Assembly (NCBI RefSeq): GCF_965138225.1
Contig: NZ_CBCSAX010000008.1
Direction: 5' to 3' (one strand)
Origin: Helicobacter_D ganmani
GTDB taxonomy: Bacteria > Campylobacterota > Campylobacteria > Campylobacterales > Helicobacteraceae
DNA length: 64,000 nt
The notes under the pieces were generated by a model. That model was not told where the DNA came from and did no database searches. It saw only the letters and a list, made by a program, of their open reading frames with translations. The translations under genes were made by a program, and so were the position numbers. This document shows positions 34,446 to 43,741 of the stretch, one piece after another; the first letter of the stretch is position 1; each line of letters opens with the position of its first letter.

Positions 34446-34532
34446 ATTATAGCGGAATCTTTACAAAAATTTTAGAATTTTTATCAAGCTTAAGCGCAAA
34501 ATTCTTGCATTTAGAATCTTTTTTGCTATAAT
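34446..34532. promoter_or_regulatory. Divergent promoters for the rsmD unit and the aroQ-flagellar operon
   Basis: A minus-strand TATAAT at 34451-34446 lies 29 bp before ATG 34417. A plus-strand TATAAT at 34527-34532 (TTTTGCTATAATTT) lies 25 bp before the aroQ ATG at 34557. Both are sigma-80-like. No sigma-54 or sigma-28 element is apparent, in line with early-class flagellar regulators. Confidence 0.6.
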
Positions 34533-34556
34533 TTAAAAATTTTAAAAGGAGCAAAA

Positions 34557-35051
34557 ATGAAAGCAATGGTAATCCAAGGTCCCAATCTCAATATGCTAGG
34601 GATTCGCGACCCGCGTATCTATGGACCAGCAAAGCTTGAAACAATCCACCAAAACATCAAACAACACGCTGAACAAATCGGCTTAGAGGTGGATTTTTTT
34701 CAAAGCAACTTTGAAGGCGAAATCGTAGATAAAATCCAAGAATGCTTAGGACAATACGATGGAATTATTATCAATCCCGCCGCTTACTCACACACTTCTG
34801 TTGCGATTCGGGACGCAATTTCTGCTGTCAATTTACCAACGATTGAAGTGCATATTAGCAATATCCACTCAAGAGAAGATTTCCGACACAAAAGCTTAAC
34901 TGCTGCGGTATGCGCTGGCGTTATTGCGGGCTTTGGTCCAATGGGTTATCATCTTGCTTTACAAGGACTTGTTCAGATTCTCACTGAATTAAACGCAATC
35001 AAAGAAGCGCGCAAGCAAGCGGCTGCACAAAACGCACAACCCCAACAATAA
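34557..35051 (+). CDS. aroQ: 3-dehydroquinate dehydratase, type II
   Basis: Third step of the shikimate pathway. The 164-aa protein shows type II signatures: VIQGPNLNMLGIRDPRIYG with the catalytic Tyr, FQSNFEGEIVDKIQE, INPAAYSHTSVAI and EVHISNIHSREDFRHKS. A Gln/Ala-rich tail ends it. AAAGGAGC precedes the ATG. First gene of the conserved aroQ-pepQ-folK-flhF cluster (HP1038-HP1035). Confidence 0.96.
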   Translation: MKAMVIQGPNLNMLGIRDPRIYGPAKLETIHQNIKQHAEQIGLEVDFFQSNFEGEIVDKIQECLGQYDGIIINPAAYSHTSVAIRDAISAVNLPTIEVHISNIHSREDFRHKSLTAAVCAGVIAGFGPMGYHLALQGLVQILTELNAIKEARKQAAAQNAQPQQ

Positions 35052-35068
35052 CACCCTAGGAGGGCAAA

Positions 35069-36112
35069 TTGGAAAACTTTATCATCAAAGACGAAAATGC
35101 CCTTTATTTTGAAGTGGGTTATAGTTGCGATAACGCTCTTTTTATCGCTTATGGCAAGCAGGGCTATTTCATTACCGATGGACGTTATCAAACCGAGGCG
35201 CAAGAGTCTATCAAGCAAGACAAATATGCTGTGGAGATTCTTATTTCTCGTAATCTTATTCGCACTGCACGTGCAATTTTCAAAAAATACGAAAAATCCA
35301 CCTTTTACTTCAATCCACAAGAATTTTCAGTATTTGCATTTGAAAAGCTAAAAAATAATCTTAAAATTAACTTTATTCCTAAGCTAAACTTTCACCAAGA
35401 AAAACGAATCCTCAAAACTACACAAGAAATAGAGCTTTTACACCATTCTCAAAAGCTCAACTTCAAAGCTTTTGCCAAGTTTGCGCAATTCCTTAGCGAA
35501 AAGGGTGTAGATTGCGAAGAATCTTACCTTCATTTCAAAACGCAAGAATTTTTGAGTAAGCAAGGTAAATTTGATTTAAGCTTCAATCCCATTGTAGGAA
35601 TCAACAAAAATGCTGCAAAACCGCACGCCCTGCCCTCAAACGACAAATTGCAAAAAGGTGATTTATTGCTTTTTGATGCGGGATTGAAATACAAACGTTA
35701 TTGCTCTGATATGACACGTACAGGGTATTTTGGCAAAAATGGAATCTGTTTTTCTAAAGAACAAAAATTCAAAAACAAAGAGTTGCAAAAAATCTATGAC
35801 ATTGTGCTAAAAGCCCAAGAATGTGCAATCAAAGGCGCAAAAGTAGGAATGCTTGCCTGCGAAGTAGATGCTCTTGCGCGTAATGTGATTGAAAAAGCGG
35901 GATATGGCAAATATTTCGTGCATTCCACAGGACACGGAATCGGACTAGATATCCACGAGTTGCCTGTCATTTCGGCACGCTCTCAAACGATTCTGCAAGA
36001 AAGTATGGTATTTTCTATTGAGCCGGGCATTTATATTCCCCATCATTATGGCGTGCGCATTGAAGATTTAGTCGTATTACAAAGAGATGGTGCGCGTGTG
36101 CTTGGAATCTAA
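35069..36112 (+). CDS. pepQ: M24-family aminopeptidase (Xaa-Pro type)
   Basis: Cytoplasmic metallopeptidase of the pita-bread fold, 347 aa. Metal ligands are visible: Asp in LLFDAGLKYKRYCSDMTRT, His in HSTGHGIGLDIHE, Glu in FSIEPGIY and Glu in VRIEDLVV. The start is TTG at 35069 with TAGGAGGG close upstream. The gene symbol follows H. pylori HP1037; prolidase versus aminopeptidase P specificity cannot be told. Confidence 0.9.
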   Translation: MENFIIKDENALYFEVGYSCDNALFIAYGKQGYFITDGRYQTEAQESIKQDKYAVEILISRNLIRTARAIFKKYEKSTFYFNPQEFSVFAFEKLKNNLKINFIPKLNFHQEKRILKTTQEIELLHHSQKLNFKAFAKFAQFLSEKGVDCEESYLHFKTQEFLSKQGKFDLSFNPIVGINKNAAKPHALPSNDKLQKGDLLLFDAGLKYKRYCSDMTRTGYFGKNGICFSKEQKFKNKELQKIYDIVLKAQECAIKGAKVGMLACEVDALARNVIEKAGYGKYFVHSTGHGIGLDIHELPVISARSQTILQESMVFSIEPGIYIPHHYGVRIEDLVVLQRDGARVLGI

Positions 36113-36113
36113 A

Positions 36114-36773
36114 ATGCAATCATTTTCGCCCCATAAAACCAATTGTTTAACTTCCAAAAAGCAGAAATTCTACTGCACCAAATCACAAAATTTGCATTAC
36201 TTTGGAATCAAAACCTACCGACAAATCAAAATAAACCCTAAAATGACGCGTCTAATTTATGCACTTCCTCCCCTACAAGGTAAATTTTTTGCATTGCAAT
36301 CCAAGACTCCGCGATTTACTCTTGTGCGCCCACCCAATCCCTATCGTTCTTTTAAGGCATACCAACAACTTAAACAATACGCAATTTTAGGAATCGGGGC
36401 AAATTGTGGCGAATGTTTAATTACATTTTGGAAGCTTTTTAAGAGGTTCAAAAAGAAAAATGTTATAATTTCTTTTTCATCTATTTTAAAAAATCCAGCT
36501 TTTGGCTGGGAAGCACAAGCAGATTTTTATAATGCAGTTTTATGGGTAAAAACTAAGCTTGGCTATGTAGAATTTTGGAGTTTTTGTGCGTATTTAGAAC
36601 GTATGTTTGGGCGGAATCGCAAACGACCTTTTAAAAATGCTCCGCGCACTTTGGATATTGATATTATTGGTTTTAAAAATCAATTCTTACGTTTTAAACA
36701 TTTACAGATTCCACATATTGCGTGGTCTCTTAGAGAAAGCGTGAGGATTCCATTACTAGAGAGGAAGGTATGA
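36114..36773 (+). CDS. folK: Hydroxymethyldihydropterin pyrophosphokinase
   Basis: Folate pathway kinase. The HPPK domain occupies the C-terminal two thirds of the 219-aa protein: GIGANCGECLITFWKLF at its start, FYNAVLWV, and the catalytic GRNRKRPFKNAPRTLDIDII. The N-terminal 85 residues are a basic extension without a known motif, also present in Helicobacter homologues. ATG 36114 directly follows the pepQ stop; an in-frame ATG at 36087 is an alternative. The stop overlaps flhF by 4 bp. Confidence 0.88.
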   Translation: MQSFSPHKTNCLTSKKQKFYCTKSQNLHYFGIKTYRQIKINPKMTRLIYALPPLQGKFFALQSKTPRFTLVRPPNPYRSFKAYQQLKQYAILGIGANCGECLITFWKLFKRFKKKNVIISFSSILKNPAFGWEAQADFYNAVLWVKTKLGYVEFWSFCAYLERMFGRNRKRPFKNAPRTLDIDIIGFKNQFLRFKHLQIPHIAWSLRESVRIPLLERKV

Positions 36774-38212
36774 AACTATTTACTTATACGGGAGAAAGTT
36801 CAGCTGCAGCCTTAGCGCAAGCCAAAGCCGAGCTTGGCGATGAATTTTCAATCATCTCACAAAAAAAATTAAGTGAGGGAGGATATGAAATTTCTGTCGC
36901 CATTAGCGAAGAAGACTTAAAAGAAGCTAAGGTTAAAGCTGAACGAGAAAAGCAAAAAAATGAAACCTTAGCAGCAAAAAGCAATAGTATTGCTGATAGA
37001 TTGGAATTGATTGCACAAAAGGAGTTAGAAAAAAAACGTATGGCACAAACTCTATCTAGCACGCTCCCCGAAGATGTTTCTTTACAACTTTCCGATGCAG
37101 TGCGCCAAATCTCGCAGATTGCTGGCGTTGCCTCTAAAATTCCTCCAAAATCTCCTTATCCAACACCTCTAGCGCAGATTCCAAAAGAATCTTCCTCTCA
37201 ACCCCAAAACAAAGAGAAAGAAGAAAGACCAAAGCAGGCGCAAAACAATAAAGAATCGCAAATAGAAAACAAAAAGAAAGAATCCTCACTTGAAAATAAT
37301 GATTTGCGCTTGATTCGGGGTGAAATTGATAGACTAAACGACAAACTCAAACTTATCCAAAATATGTTTTGGGAGGAGCGAGGACCCAAACGTGATGGGC
37401 TAATTATCCCGCACGAATTTGCAGAAATTTACAGAATCACCAAAGCAAGTGGTATGGCAAAAGAGCATTTAGAAAAGATTATGCAGCTGACTTTGGAATT
37501 AATGCCCATTAAAATGCGCGAAAACTCTGTGCTTATCAAGCGATATTTTAGAGAAGTTTTGCGCAAAATGGTATATGCAAGAGCAGAGAATCTAAGCAGC
37601 AATGCCAAAAACATTATGATGTTAGTTGGACCCACAGGAGTGGGCAAAACAACGACTTTAGCAAAACTTGCCGCACGTTATTCAAGACTTTTAAACAAAA
37701 ACTACAAAGTAGGAATCATTACTTTGGATACTTACCGAATCGGTGCAGTGGATCAATTAATGTTTTATGCTAAAAAGATGAAATTAAGTATAGATACCGT
37801 AGTAGATACAGAGGAGTTTGTTAATGCGCTAGATTCCTTGAAATATTGCGATTATATTTTGATTGATACGGTGGGCAGCTCACAGCACGATAGGGCGAAG
37901 CTAGAATCCCTCAAAAGCTTTGTCAATGCCGACCCAAATACCAAAATTGATGTGAGCTTAGTGATGAGTGCAACCACAAAATACGAAGACTTAAAGGATA
38001 TTTATCATACTTTTTCTACTTTAGGAATTGACACCTTGCTTTTTACGAAACTAGACGAAACGCATAGCTATGGCAATATTTTTTCTTTGATTTACGAGAC
38101 TAAAAAACCGGTAAGCTATTTTTCTATTGGTCAAGAAGTGCCAAACGATTTGAATGTTGCGACAAGCGATTTCTTGATTGATTGCTTGCTAGATGGGCTT
38201 ATTAAAGGCTAA
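36770..38212 (+). CDS. flhF: Flagellar SRP-like GTPase FlhF
   Basis: Determines position and number of polar flagella and is needed for RpoN-class gene expression in Helicobacter/Campylobacter. The 480-aa protein has an N-terminal B domain (residues 1-60), a charged linker (60-190), and the NG GTPase: LVGPTGVGKTTTLAKLAARYS (P-loop), TLDTYRIGAVDQL, IDTVGSSQHD and TKLDETHSYG. Overlaps folK and lies 2 bp before flhG. Confidence 0.96.
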   Translation: MKLFTYTGESSAAALAQAKAELGDEFSIISQKKLSEGGYEISVAISEEDLKEAKVKAEREKQKNETLAAKSNSIADRLELIAQKELEKKRMAQTLSSTLPEDVSLQLSDAVRQISQIAGVASKIPPKSPYPTPLAQIPKESSSQPQNKEKEERPKQAQNNKESQIENKKKESSLENNDLRLIRGEIDRLNDKLKLIQNMFWEERGPKRDGLIIPHEFAEIYRITKASGMAKEHLEKIMQLTLELMPIKMRENSVLIKRYFREVLRKMVYARAENLSSNAKNIMMLVGPTGVGKTTTLAKLAARYSRLLNKNYKVGIITLDTYRIGAVDQLMFYAKKMKLSIDTVVDTEEFVNALDSLKYCDYILIDTVGSSQHDRAKLESLKSFVNADPNTKIDVSLVMSATTKYEDLKDIYHTFSTLGIDTLLFTKLDETHSYGNIFSLIYETKKPVSYFSIGQEVPNDLNVATSDFLIDCLLDGLIKG

Positions 38213-38214
38213 AA

Positions 38215-39072
38215 ATGAAAAACCAAGCGGCAAACTTAGAATTGCTTTTAGAATCTCCAAAAATCTCTAATACAAAATTTATTACCATCACAAGTGGTAA
38301 AGGTGGCGTGGGCAAATCTACTTTTAGCGCGAATCTTGCTTATAAACTTTGGCAGCTAGGCTTCAAAGTCGGAATCTTTGACGCAGACATTGGGCTAGCA
38401 AATTTGGATATTATGTTTGGTGTGCGCTGTGAAAAAAATCTTTTGCATGTGCTAAAAAATCAAGCAAAACTCAAAGATATTATCATACCTATTGAGCGGA
38501 ATCTCTATCTTATCCCGGGCGATTCTGGCACAGATATTTTTCGCTATAAGAGCGAATTTATGTTTGAAGCCTTGATTGAGGATTCTGCATTTTTAGACAA
38601 CTTAGATTTTGTTATCATTGATACAGGTGCAGGGATTGGCGAATACACGCAGACTTTTTTAAAAAATAGTGATGAGGTAATCGTTATTACGATTCCAGAC
38701 CCTGCGGCAATCACAGATGCTTATGCGACGATTAAACTAGCAGCAAATTTCAAAGAACGTATTTTTATGCTAATTAATATGACAAAAAATAATGCAGAAG
38801 CACAAATGATTTTTCAAAAAGTGCAAAAAATCGCACAAGCAAACATTAACAATATCAAATTGGAATTTATTGGTGAATTGACCAAAACATCATTGATTAA
38901 TCATTACAGCAAAAATCGCGGAATCTTTGTTAAGTTGGAGCCAAATTCCTCCTCTTCAATGGAAATTGAAGAGATTGCACGCAATCTTGCCAAAAAAATG
39001 GAACGAAATGTGCTAGTACAAGAAGATAAAAGATTTGGTAAATTCTTAAAAAAGATTTTGGGTCATTTTTAG
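38215..39072 (+). CDS. flhG: MinD-like ATPase FlhG (YlxH)
   Basis: Counterpart of FlhF that limits flagellar number. The 285-aa ParA/MinD ATPase has the deviant Walker A TSGKGGVGKSTFSANLA (about residues 26-42), FDADIGLANLDIMFG, and IIDTGAGIGEYTQTF. The N-terminal helix (QAANLELLLES) resembles the FlhF-activating DQAxxLR-like segment. A C-terminal amphipathic, basic helix suits membrane targeting. Confidence 0.94.
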   Translation: MKNQAANLELLLESPKISNTKFITITSGKGGVGKSTFSANLAYKLWQLGFKVGIFDADIGLANLDIMFGVRCEKNLLHVLKNQAKLKDIIIPIERNLYLIPGDSGTDIFRYKSEFMFEALIEDSAFLDNLDFVIIDTGAGIGEYTQTFLKNSDEVIVITIPDPAAITDAYATIKLAANFKERIFMLINMTKNNAEAQMIFQKVQKIAQANINNIKLEFIGELTKTSLINHYSKNRGIFVKLEPNSSSSMEIEEIARNLAKKMERNVLVQEDKRFGKFLKKILGHF

Positions 39073-39090
39073 GAAATGTAAGGAAACAAA

Positions 39091-39486
39091 ATGTCTTTAA
39101 AAATGGATAATTTTCTAAGTTTTGCGATTGTGAATGGATTTTTTATCGGACTCTTATTATCCTTTTTGAAATTTGATGAACCAGAAATGATTGTAGCAGG
39201 AACGCTTATCTCAACGATTGGATTCTATTTGATTACTTTAGTAAGCGTTTCATTGTTTGTGCGATTTTTGGGCAATCAAGAGCATATTATCAGGAGACCT
39301 GCATATAATGATTTGCTAGAAGAATACATTGAAGAGTTTGATAAACGCGAAAAAGTAACCAACAAGATTCGTGGATTCTTGCGCACAATGGAAAAAACAA
39401 TGCGCGAAGATGAGGAGGAAGAAGCACGGACAAACAAAAATAAAAAACACGAAGTAGAAAAGAATAACTATGCTGACGACTTCTAA
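39091..39486 (+). CDS. Flagellar-operon membrane protein (HP1033-like)
   Basis: A 131-aa protein with two hydrophobic helices (FAIVNGFFIGLLLSFL and MIVAGTLISTIGFYLITLVSVSLFV) and a charged C-terminal tail (TMREDEEEEARTNKNKK). It occupies the conserved slot between flhG and fliA in Helicobacter, where HP1033 is uncharacterised. It overlaps fliA by 17 bp. Function unknown; a role in motility is inferred from position only. Confidence 0.8.
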   Translation: MSLKMDNFLSFAIVNGFFIGLLLSFLKFDEPEMIVAGTLISTIGFYLITLVSVSLFVRFLGNQEHIIRRPAYNDLLEEYIEEFDKREKVTNKIRGFLRTMEKTMREDEEEEARTNKNKKHEVEKNNYADDF

Positions 39487-40174
39487 TGGGTACCAAACAG
39501 CATTAAAACAATCGCAAGATTCTCTAGCATTAGACTATCTTCCTGCGCTCAAAGCAATGGCTTTTCGCCTAAAGGAACGATTGCCTGCAAGTGTAGATTT
39601 TGCGGATTTGGTATCTATTGGCACAGAAGAGCTTATCAAGCTAGCACGCAAATATGATAGTAAGGTGAGCGAATCTTTTTGGGGTTATGCAAAGCCCCGT
39701 GTGCATGGAGCTATGCTTGATTATTTACGCAGTCTAGACAATGTTTCGCGTCAAACGCGCACATTGATTAAACGCGTAGATAAAGCGATTGCAACTTACT
39801 ATAATACACATCAAGAAGAGCCAGACAATGCTTATCTAAGCGAGATTCTAGGCGAAGAAGAAGAAAAAATCAAAGAGGCAAGAATTGCGAGCGAAATTTA
39901 TGGTGTAATGCCTTTAGAAGACCAATTAGGTGGGGGGAGCGAAGAGACATTAGAACGTATAGAAAAAGAGGAATTGGTTGAAATCATAGAGCAGATTTTA
40001 GAACAAGCAACACAAAACGAACAGCTTGTGATTCAACTTTATTATTTTGAAGAATTAAACTTCAAAGAAATTAGTGAAGTAATGGAAATTACAGAATCAA
40101 GAGTTTCTCAACTGCATAAGGCAGTGATTCGTAAAATTCGTCAATACCTTGAACAAAGGGGGCTAAATGGCTGA
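39470..40174 (+). CDS. fliA: Flagellar sigma factor FliA (sigma-28)
   Basis: Directs late flagellar genes such as flaA. The 234-aa sigma factor has region 2 (PALKAMAFRLKERLPASVDFADLVSIG ... FWGYAKPRVHGAMLDYLRSLD, shown in parts), region 3 and region 4 with HTH (EELNFKEISEVMEITESRVS). The N-terminus overlaps the preceding gene; fliM starts 8 bp before its stop. Confidence 0.96.
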   Translation: MLTTSNGYQTALKQSQDSLALDYLPALKAMAFRLKERLPASVDFADLVSIGTEELIKLARKYDSKVSESFWGYAKPRVHGAMLDYLRSLDNVSRQTRTLIKRVDKAIATYYNTHQEEPDNAYLSEILGEEEEKIKEARIASEIYGVMPLEDQLGGGSEETLERIEKEELVEIIEQILEQATQNEQLVIQLYYFEELNFKEISEVMEITESRVSQLHKAVIRKIRQYLEQRGLNG

Positions 40175-41228
40175 TATATTAAGTCAAGAAGAAATTGATG
40201 CGCTATTAGAAGTCGTAGATGATGATGGTGCGGAAGCCGAAATCGCAGAAAAACCAACGACTGTTGTCCAACAACACCAAATTACTCTTTATGATTTCAA
40301 GCGTCCAAACCGCGTTAGCAAGGAACAACTAAGGGCTTTTCGTGGAATCCACGACAAAATGGCAAGGGCACTTTCTAGTCAAATTTCGGCAATTATGCGC
40401 TCTATTGTAGAAATTCAGCTCCACAGCGTGGATCAAATGACCTATGGTGAATTTTTGATGAGCTTGCCAAGTCCTACAAGCTTCAATGTTTTTTCTATGA
40501 AGCCTCTTGATGGCACAGGGGTTTTGGAGATTAACCCCAGCATTGCCTTTCCAATGATTGATAGATTGCTTGGAGGCAAAGGCGACCCTTACGAATCCAC
40601 GCGTGAATTTAGCGATATTGAACTAAATTTGCTAGATACAATCCTGCGTCAAATGATGCAGAATCTCAAGGACGCTTGGGCACCTGTTACAGAGATTTTT
40701 CCCACTGTAGATGTGAAAGAATCCAGCCCCAATGTCGTGCAAATTGTTGCACAAAACGAAATTGTTATTATGGTTGTTATGGAAATCATCATTGGACATA
40801 GTAGCGGAATGATGAACCTTTGCTATCCTGTTATTTCTCTAGAATCCGTGCTTTCGCGTCTCGCGAGTCGCGATATTATGTTAAGCGAAACAAGCTCCAA
40901 AAAATCGCGCAACAAAGAATTGCAAGCCCTTTTAGGTGGAGCAAAAGTCAATGTCGCAGCAATGCTTGGAGAAACCAAACTCAATATGCACGAAATCTTG
41001 GATTTGGAAGTGGGCGATATCGTGCGACTTGACCGCCCAGCAGATGACACGGTAATTATCAATGTAGATGGACGTGAAAAATTCCTTGCTAGCATTGGTT
41101 TGCACCGCTATCGTAAGACGATTGAAGTCAAAGAAATGATAAAAACAGAAAAAGACCAAGTCAAAGAAATCCTTGAAATGCTTGAAACTCAACGCAAATC
41201 TAGAGCAAACGAAATTGAAGAAGATTAG
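40167..41228 (+). CDS. fliM: Flagellar motor switch protein FliM
   Basis: C-ring protein that binds phosphorylated CheY. The 353-aa protein begins with the CheY-binding peptide LSQEEIDALLEVV (residues 5-17). A CheC-like middle domain (LYDFKRPNRVSKEQLRAF ... LNLLDTILRQMM) and a C-terminal SpoA (FliN-like) domain (AMLGETKLNMHEILDLEVGD) follow. Confidence 0.97.
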   Translation: MADILSQEEIDALLEVVDDDGAEAEIAEKPTTVVQQHQITLYDFKRPNRVSKEQLRAFRGIHDKMARALSSQISAIMRSIVEIQLHSVDQMTYGEFLMSLPSPTSFNVFSMKPLDGTGVLEINPSIAFPMIDRLLGGKGDPYESTREFSDIELNLLDTILRQMMQNLKDAWAPVTEIFPTVDVKESSPNVVQIVAQNEIVIMVVMEIIIGHSSGMMNLCYPVISLESVLSRLASRDIMLSETSSKKSRNKELQALLGGAKVNVAAMLGETKLNMHEILDLEVGDIVRLDRPADDTVIINVDGREKFLASIGLHRYRKTIEVKEMIKTEKDQVKEILEMLETQRKSRANEIEED

Positions 41229-41237
41229 GAGTAAAGT

Positions 41238-42083
41238 ATGCTAAATGATTTTTTAAAACTCATTATTCAAGAAACGGGTGCGACAATAGAGGGTTTGCTT
41301 GGAAGCGCACCGGAAGTTAGCCACATTGAAGCACAAAATGGTAAAAGCGATTCCATCAAACCCCCAATGGCAAAAATTGACATTAGCACAGACGATGGAG
41401 CAACGCTTGCGCTTTTTATTTCTCCCAAAGTCGCCACCGCACTTGCAGATATGATGTTAGGTGGAGAAGGGGAGAGTCAAGAAGCAATGAGTGCAGATGA
41501 TTTGGACGCCACAAAGGAAATTGCTTCTAACATCTTTGGAGCAATCTCTACTTCACTTGGAGGGCAAAAAGAGCTACCCAAACTTAGTTTCACCCTGAAC
41601 AATATCAATTTCCTGCCCGACGGAGATTTGGGACTTTCTAATTATAGTGGATTCTATACTTTTTCTTTCCATATTGGCTCTATCCAAGATTATTTATATT
41701 TTGCTTTCTCTAGTGCATTTGAACAACATTTCAACCCAAGCCCACCAGCTGAAACTGCTCCAAGCGAGGAATCTAGCGGAGGTGGAGGCACACAAGCCAA
41801 AGTAGAACTCAATAATTCTGAAATGAAAAATATGGCGATGCTTTTAGATGTACGCTTGCAAGTCAAGGTTAGAATCGGGCAGAAAAAAATGCTTCTTAAA
41901 GATGTAATTGCTATGGACATTGGAAGCGTTGTGGAACTCAATCAACTTGCAAATGACCCCTTGGAAGTCTTGGTAGATGACAAAGTCATCGCAAAGGGTG
42001 AAGTCGTTATTGTAGATGGAAACTTTGGGATTCAAATCACTGAAATTGCTCCCAAAAAAGATAGAATAGAGCAGCTTTTATAA
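41238..42083 (+). CDS. fliY: Flagellar switch protein FliY
   Basis: FliN paralogue of the Helicobacter C-ring. The 281-aa protein has a CheC/FliM-like N-terminal region (MMLGGEGES ... TKEIASNIFGAISTSLGG), a Ser/Gly/Glu linker near residues 170-190, and a C-terminal SpoA domain (LLDVRLQVKVRIGQKKMLLKDVIAMDIGSVVEL, in part). It lies 9 bp after fliM. Confidence 0.93.
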   Translation: MLNDFLKLIIQETGATIEGLLGSAPEVSHIEAQNGKSDSIKPPMAKIDISTDDGATLALFISPKVATALADMMLGGEGESQEAMSADDLDATKEIASNIFGAISTSLGGQKELPKLSFTLNNINFLPDGDLGLSNYSGFYTFSFHIGSIQDYLYFAFSSAFEQHFNPSPPAETAPSEESSGGGGTQAKVELNNSEMKNMAMLLDVRLQVKVRIGQKKMLLKDVIAMDIGSVVELNQLANDPLEVLVDDKVIAKGEVVIVDGNFGIQITEIAPKKDRIEQLL

Positions 42084-42089
42084 CAAAAA

Positions 42090-43211
42090 GTGGAATCGCA
42101 AATCAAACTTTTTGAAATCTCTCTTTATTTGCACATTCCTTTTTGTGATAGCAAATGCGGATATTGTGCTTTTAATTCCCAAATCAACAAAAATCACTTA
42201 AAAACAATTTATATGGAAACTCTCGCCCGATATGTTTCCTATAAGATTCACAACCTTTTAGAAGAAAACCAAAATTTACAAATTACTTCAGTTTATATTG
42301 GCGGGGGCACTCCAAATAGTGTAAAATCCCGTGCTTATTCATCTCTTTTTGCGGAGTTTTCTCCCTATCTTGCACCACAAGCAGAAATTAGTATTGAAGC
42401 AAATCCTAACTCCCTAAGCTTAGAATGGTTGCAGACGCTTCAAAGTTTGGGTGTCAATCGCTTAAGCTTAGGAGCGCAAAGCTTTGAGGATTCTAAACTT
42501 ATCTTTTTGGAGAGACACCATAGGAAAGATTCTATCTTTTACGCCATTGAAATGGCACTAAAGGCTGGTTTGAAGAATCTTAGCATTGACTTAATCTATG
42601 GCACACCCTTGTGTAATGCTTCATTACTCACACAAGAATTAGAAACCGCCTGTGCTTTACCCTTAAGTCATCTTTCCGCCTATCAGTTAAGCATTGATGA
42701 GGGAAGTAGATTCTATGCAAACAAGGAATCATTAGGAAATTTGAGGGATTTTGAGGGGGATTTTGAGGGGGAATTTGAGGGATTTTTGAGTATGGGACAT
42801 TTTATTAAATCCTATTTACAAACCAAAGGATTTAAGCAATATGAAGTCAGCAATTATGCCAAAACTAGTCCCTCTTATCATAATCTCCGCTATTGGGAGG
42901 GCAAGGAATACTTAGGCATTGGTGCGGGAGCTGTTGGATTTCAAGGAGGCGTGCGCACAAGTATGCCAAAAAGTATTGAAAAATTTTTGTCGGGATTCTA
43001 TGAAGAAAAAGAAATTTTAAGTACGCACAATCAACTCTTGGAACATTTGTTTTTGGGATTCCGCTCTTGTGTTGGCGTAGAGAGGAAAAGAATCCCCAAC
43101 ACGCGCAATCTTAAAATTTTGTTAGAAGAAAATAAAGTGAAGCAAGACGGGGAAAGAATTTATGCAAAAGATTATTTTTTGGGTGATGAAATCGCCTTGT
43201 TTGTAGGATAA
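42090..43211 (+). CDS. hemW: HemW-type radical SAM protein
   Basis: A 373-aa member of the HemN/HemW family. The cluster motif is CDSKCGYCAF (residues 20-29), with the CxxxCxxC-A-F form of HemW rather than the CxxxCxxCxC of HemN. Downstream are YIGGGTPN, SIEANPNSL and RLSLGAQSF, and a HemW-type C-terminal domain. HemW is thought to deliver heme rather than oxidise coproporphyrinogen. GTG start at 42090. It contains an unusual FEG repeat at about residues 218-231. Confidence 0.9.
   Translation: MESQIKLFEISLYLHIPFCDSKCGYCAFNSQINKNHLKTIYMETLARYVSYKIHNLLEENQNLQITSVYIGGGTPNSVKSRAYSSLFAEFSPYLAPQAEISIEANPNSLSLEWLQTLQSLGVNRLSLGAQSFEDSKLIFLERHHRKDSIFYAIEMALKAGLKNLSIDLIYGTPLCNASLLTQELETACALPLSHLSAYQLSIDEGSRFYANKESLGNLRDFEGDFEGEFEGFLSMGHFIKSYLQTKGFKQYEVSNYAKTSPSYHNLRYWEGKEYLGIGAGAVGFQGGVRTSMPKSIEKFLSGFYEEKEILSTHNQLLEHLFLGFRSCVGVERKRIPNTRNLKILLEENKVKQDGERIYAKDYFLGDEIALFVG
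42740..42785 (+). repeat. Tandem 12-bp repeat inside hemW
   Basis: TTTGAGGGGGAT-type units recur about three times in 42740-42785, in frame, producing DFEGDFEGEFEG. Because the unit is 12 bp, copy-number change would add or remove four residues without a frameshift. Confidence 0.7.
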
Positions 43212-43215
43212 GCCA

Positions 43216-43722
43216 ATGGAAGTGCAAACACCAAAAATCGTGCTAGCCCTTGACATAGGACTTAAAAGAATCGGGGTAGCAAAGGCGATTCAAAATATTG
43301 CCCTACCCCTCCCACCAATTCTGCGCAAAAACCGCAATCAAGCAGCCAAAGAAATCAGTCAGCTCCTCTTAGACTCCAAAGCGAATGTATTAGTGGTTGG
43401 AATCCCTATGCAAAAGAGGGATTCTGCTTTGACAGACGAGGATTCTCTTGCAACAATGCAAAAAAGAATCCGACATTTTGTCAGCTTACTTACGATTCCA
43501 CCTCATCTTGAAATCATCTTCTTGGACGAAAGCTTCAGCTCCTTTGAGGCATTGCAAAAACTAGAGGACAAAAAATCACGCAAAAAGGCACACAGCAAAG
43601 ATGGCAGCCTAGATTCTCTTGCAGCTCTTGTGATTTTAGAAAGATATTTGATAAACTTTGATAGAATTCCGCAATCCAATTCAAAAGACGAAAATAATGA
43701 CAAGCAATCCACTCGCAATTAA
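43216..43722 (+). CDS. ruvX: YqgF/RuvX-family Holliday junction resolvase-like nuclease
   Basis: A 168-aa RNase H-fold protein. ALDIGLKRIGVAKA at the N-terminus contains the first acidic residue, VVGIPMQKRDSA the second motif, and IIFLDESFSSFEALQKL plus DSLAALVILERYL the last. The family acts in pre-16S rRNA processing and perhaps recombination. It starts 4 bp after hemW. Confidence 0.9.
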   Translation: MEVQTPKIVLALDIGLKRIGVAKAIQNIALPLPPILRKNRNQAAKEISQLLLDSKANVLVVGIPMQKRDSALTDEDSLATMQKRIRHFVSLLTIPPHLEIIFLDESFSSFEALQKLEDKKSRKKAHSKDGSLDSLAALVILERYLINFDRIPQSNSKDENNDKQSTRN

Positions 43723-43741
43723 AGAATACTAACAAAAACAA

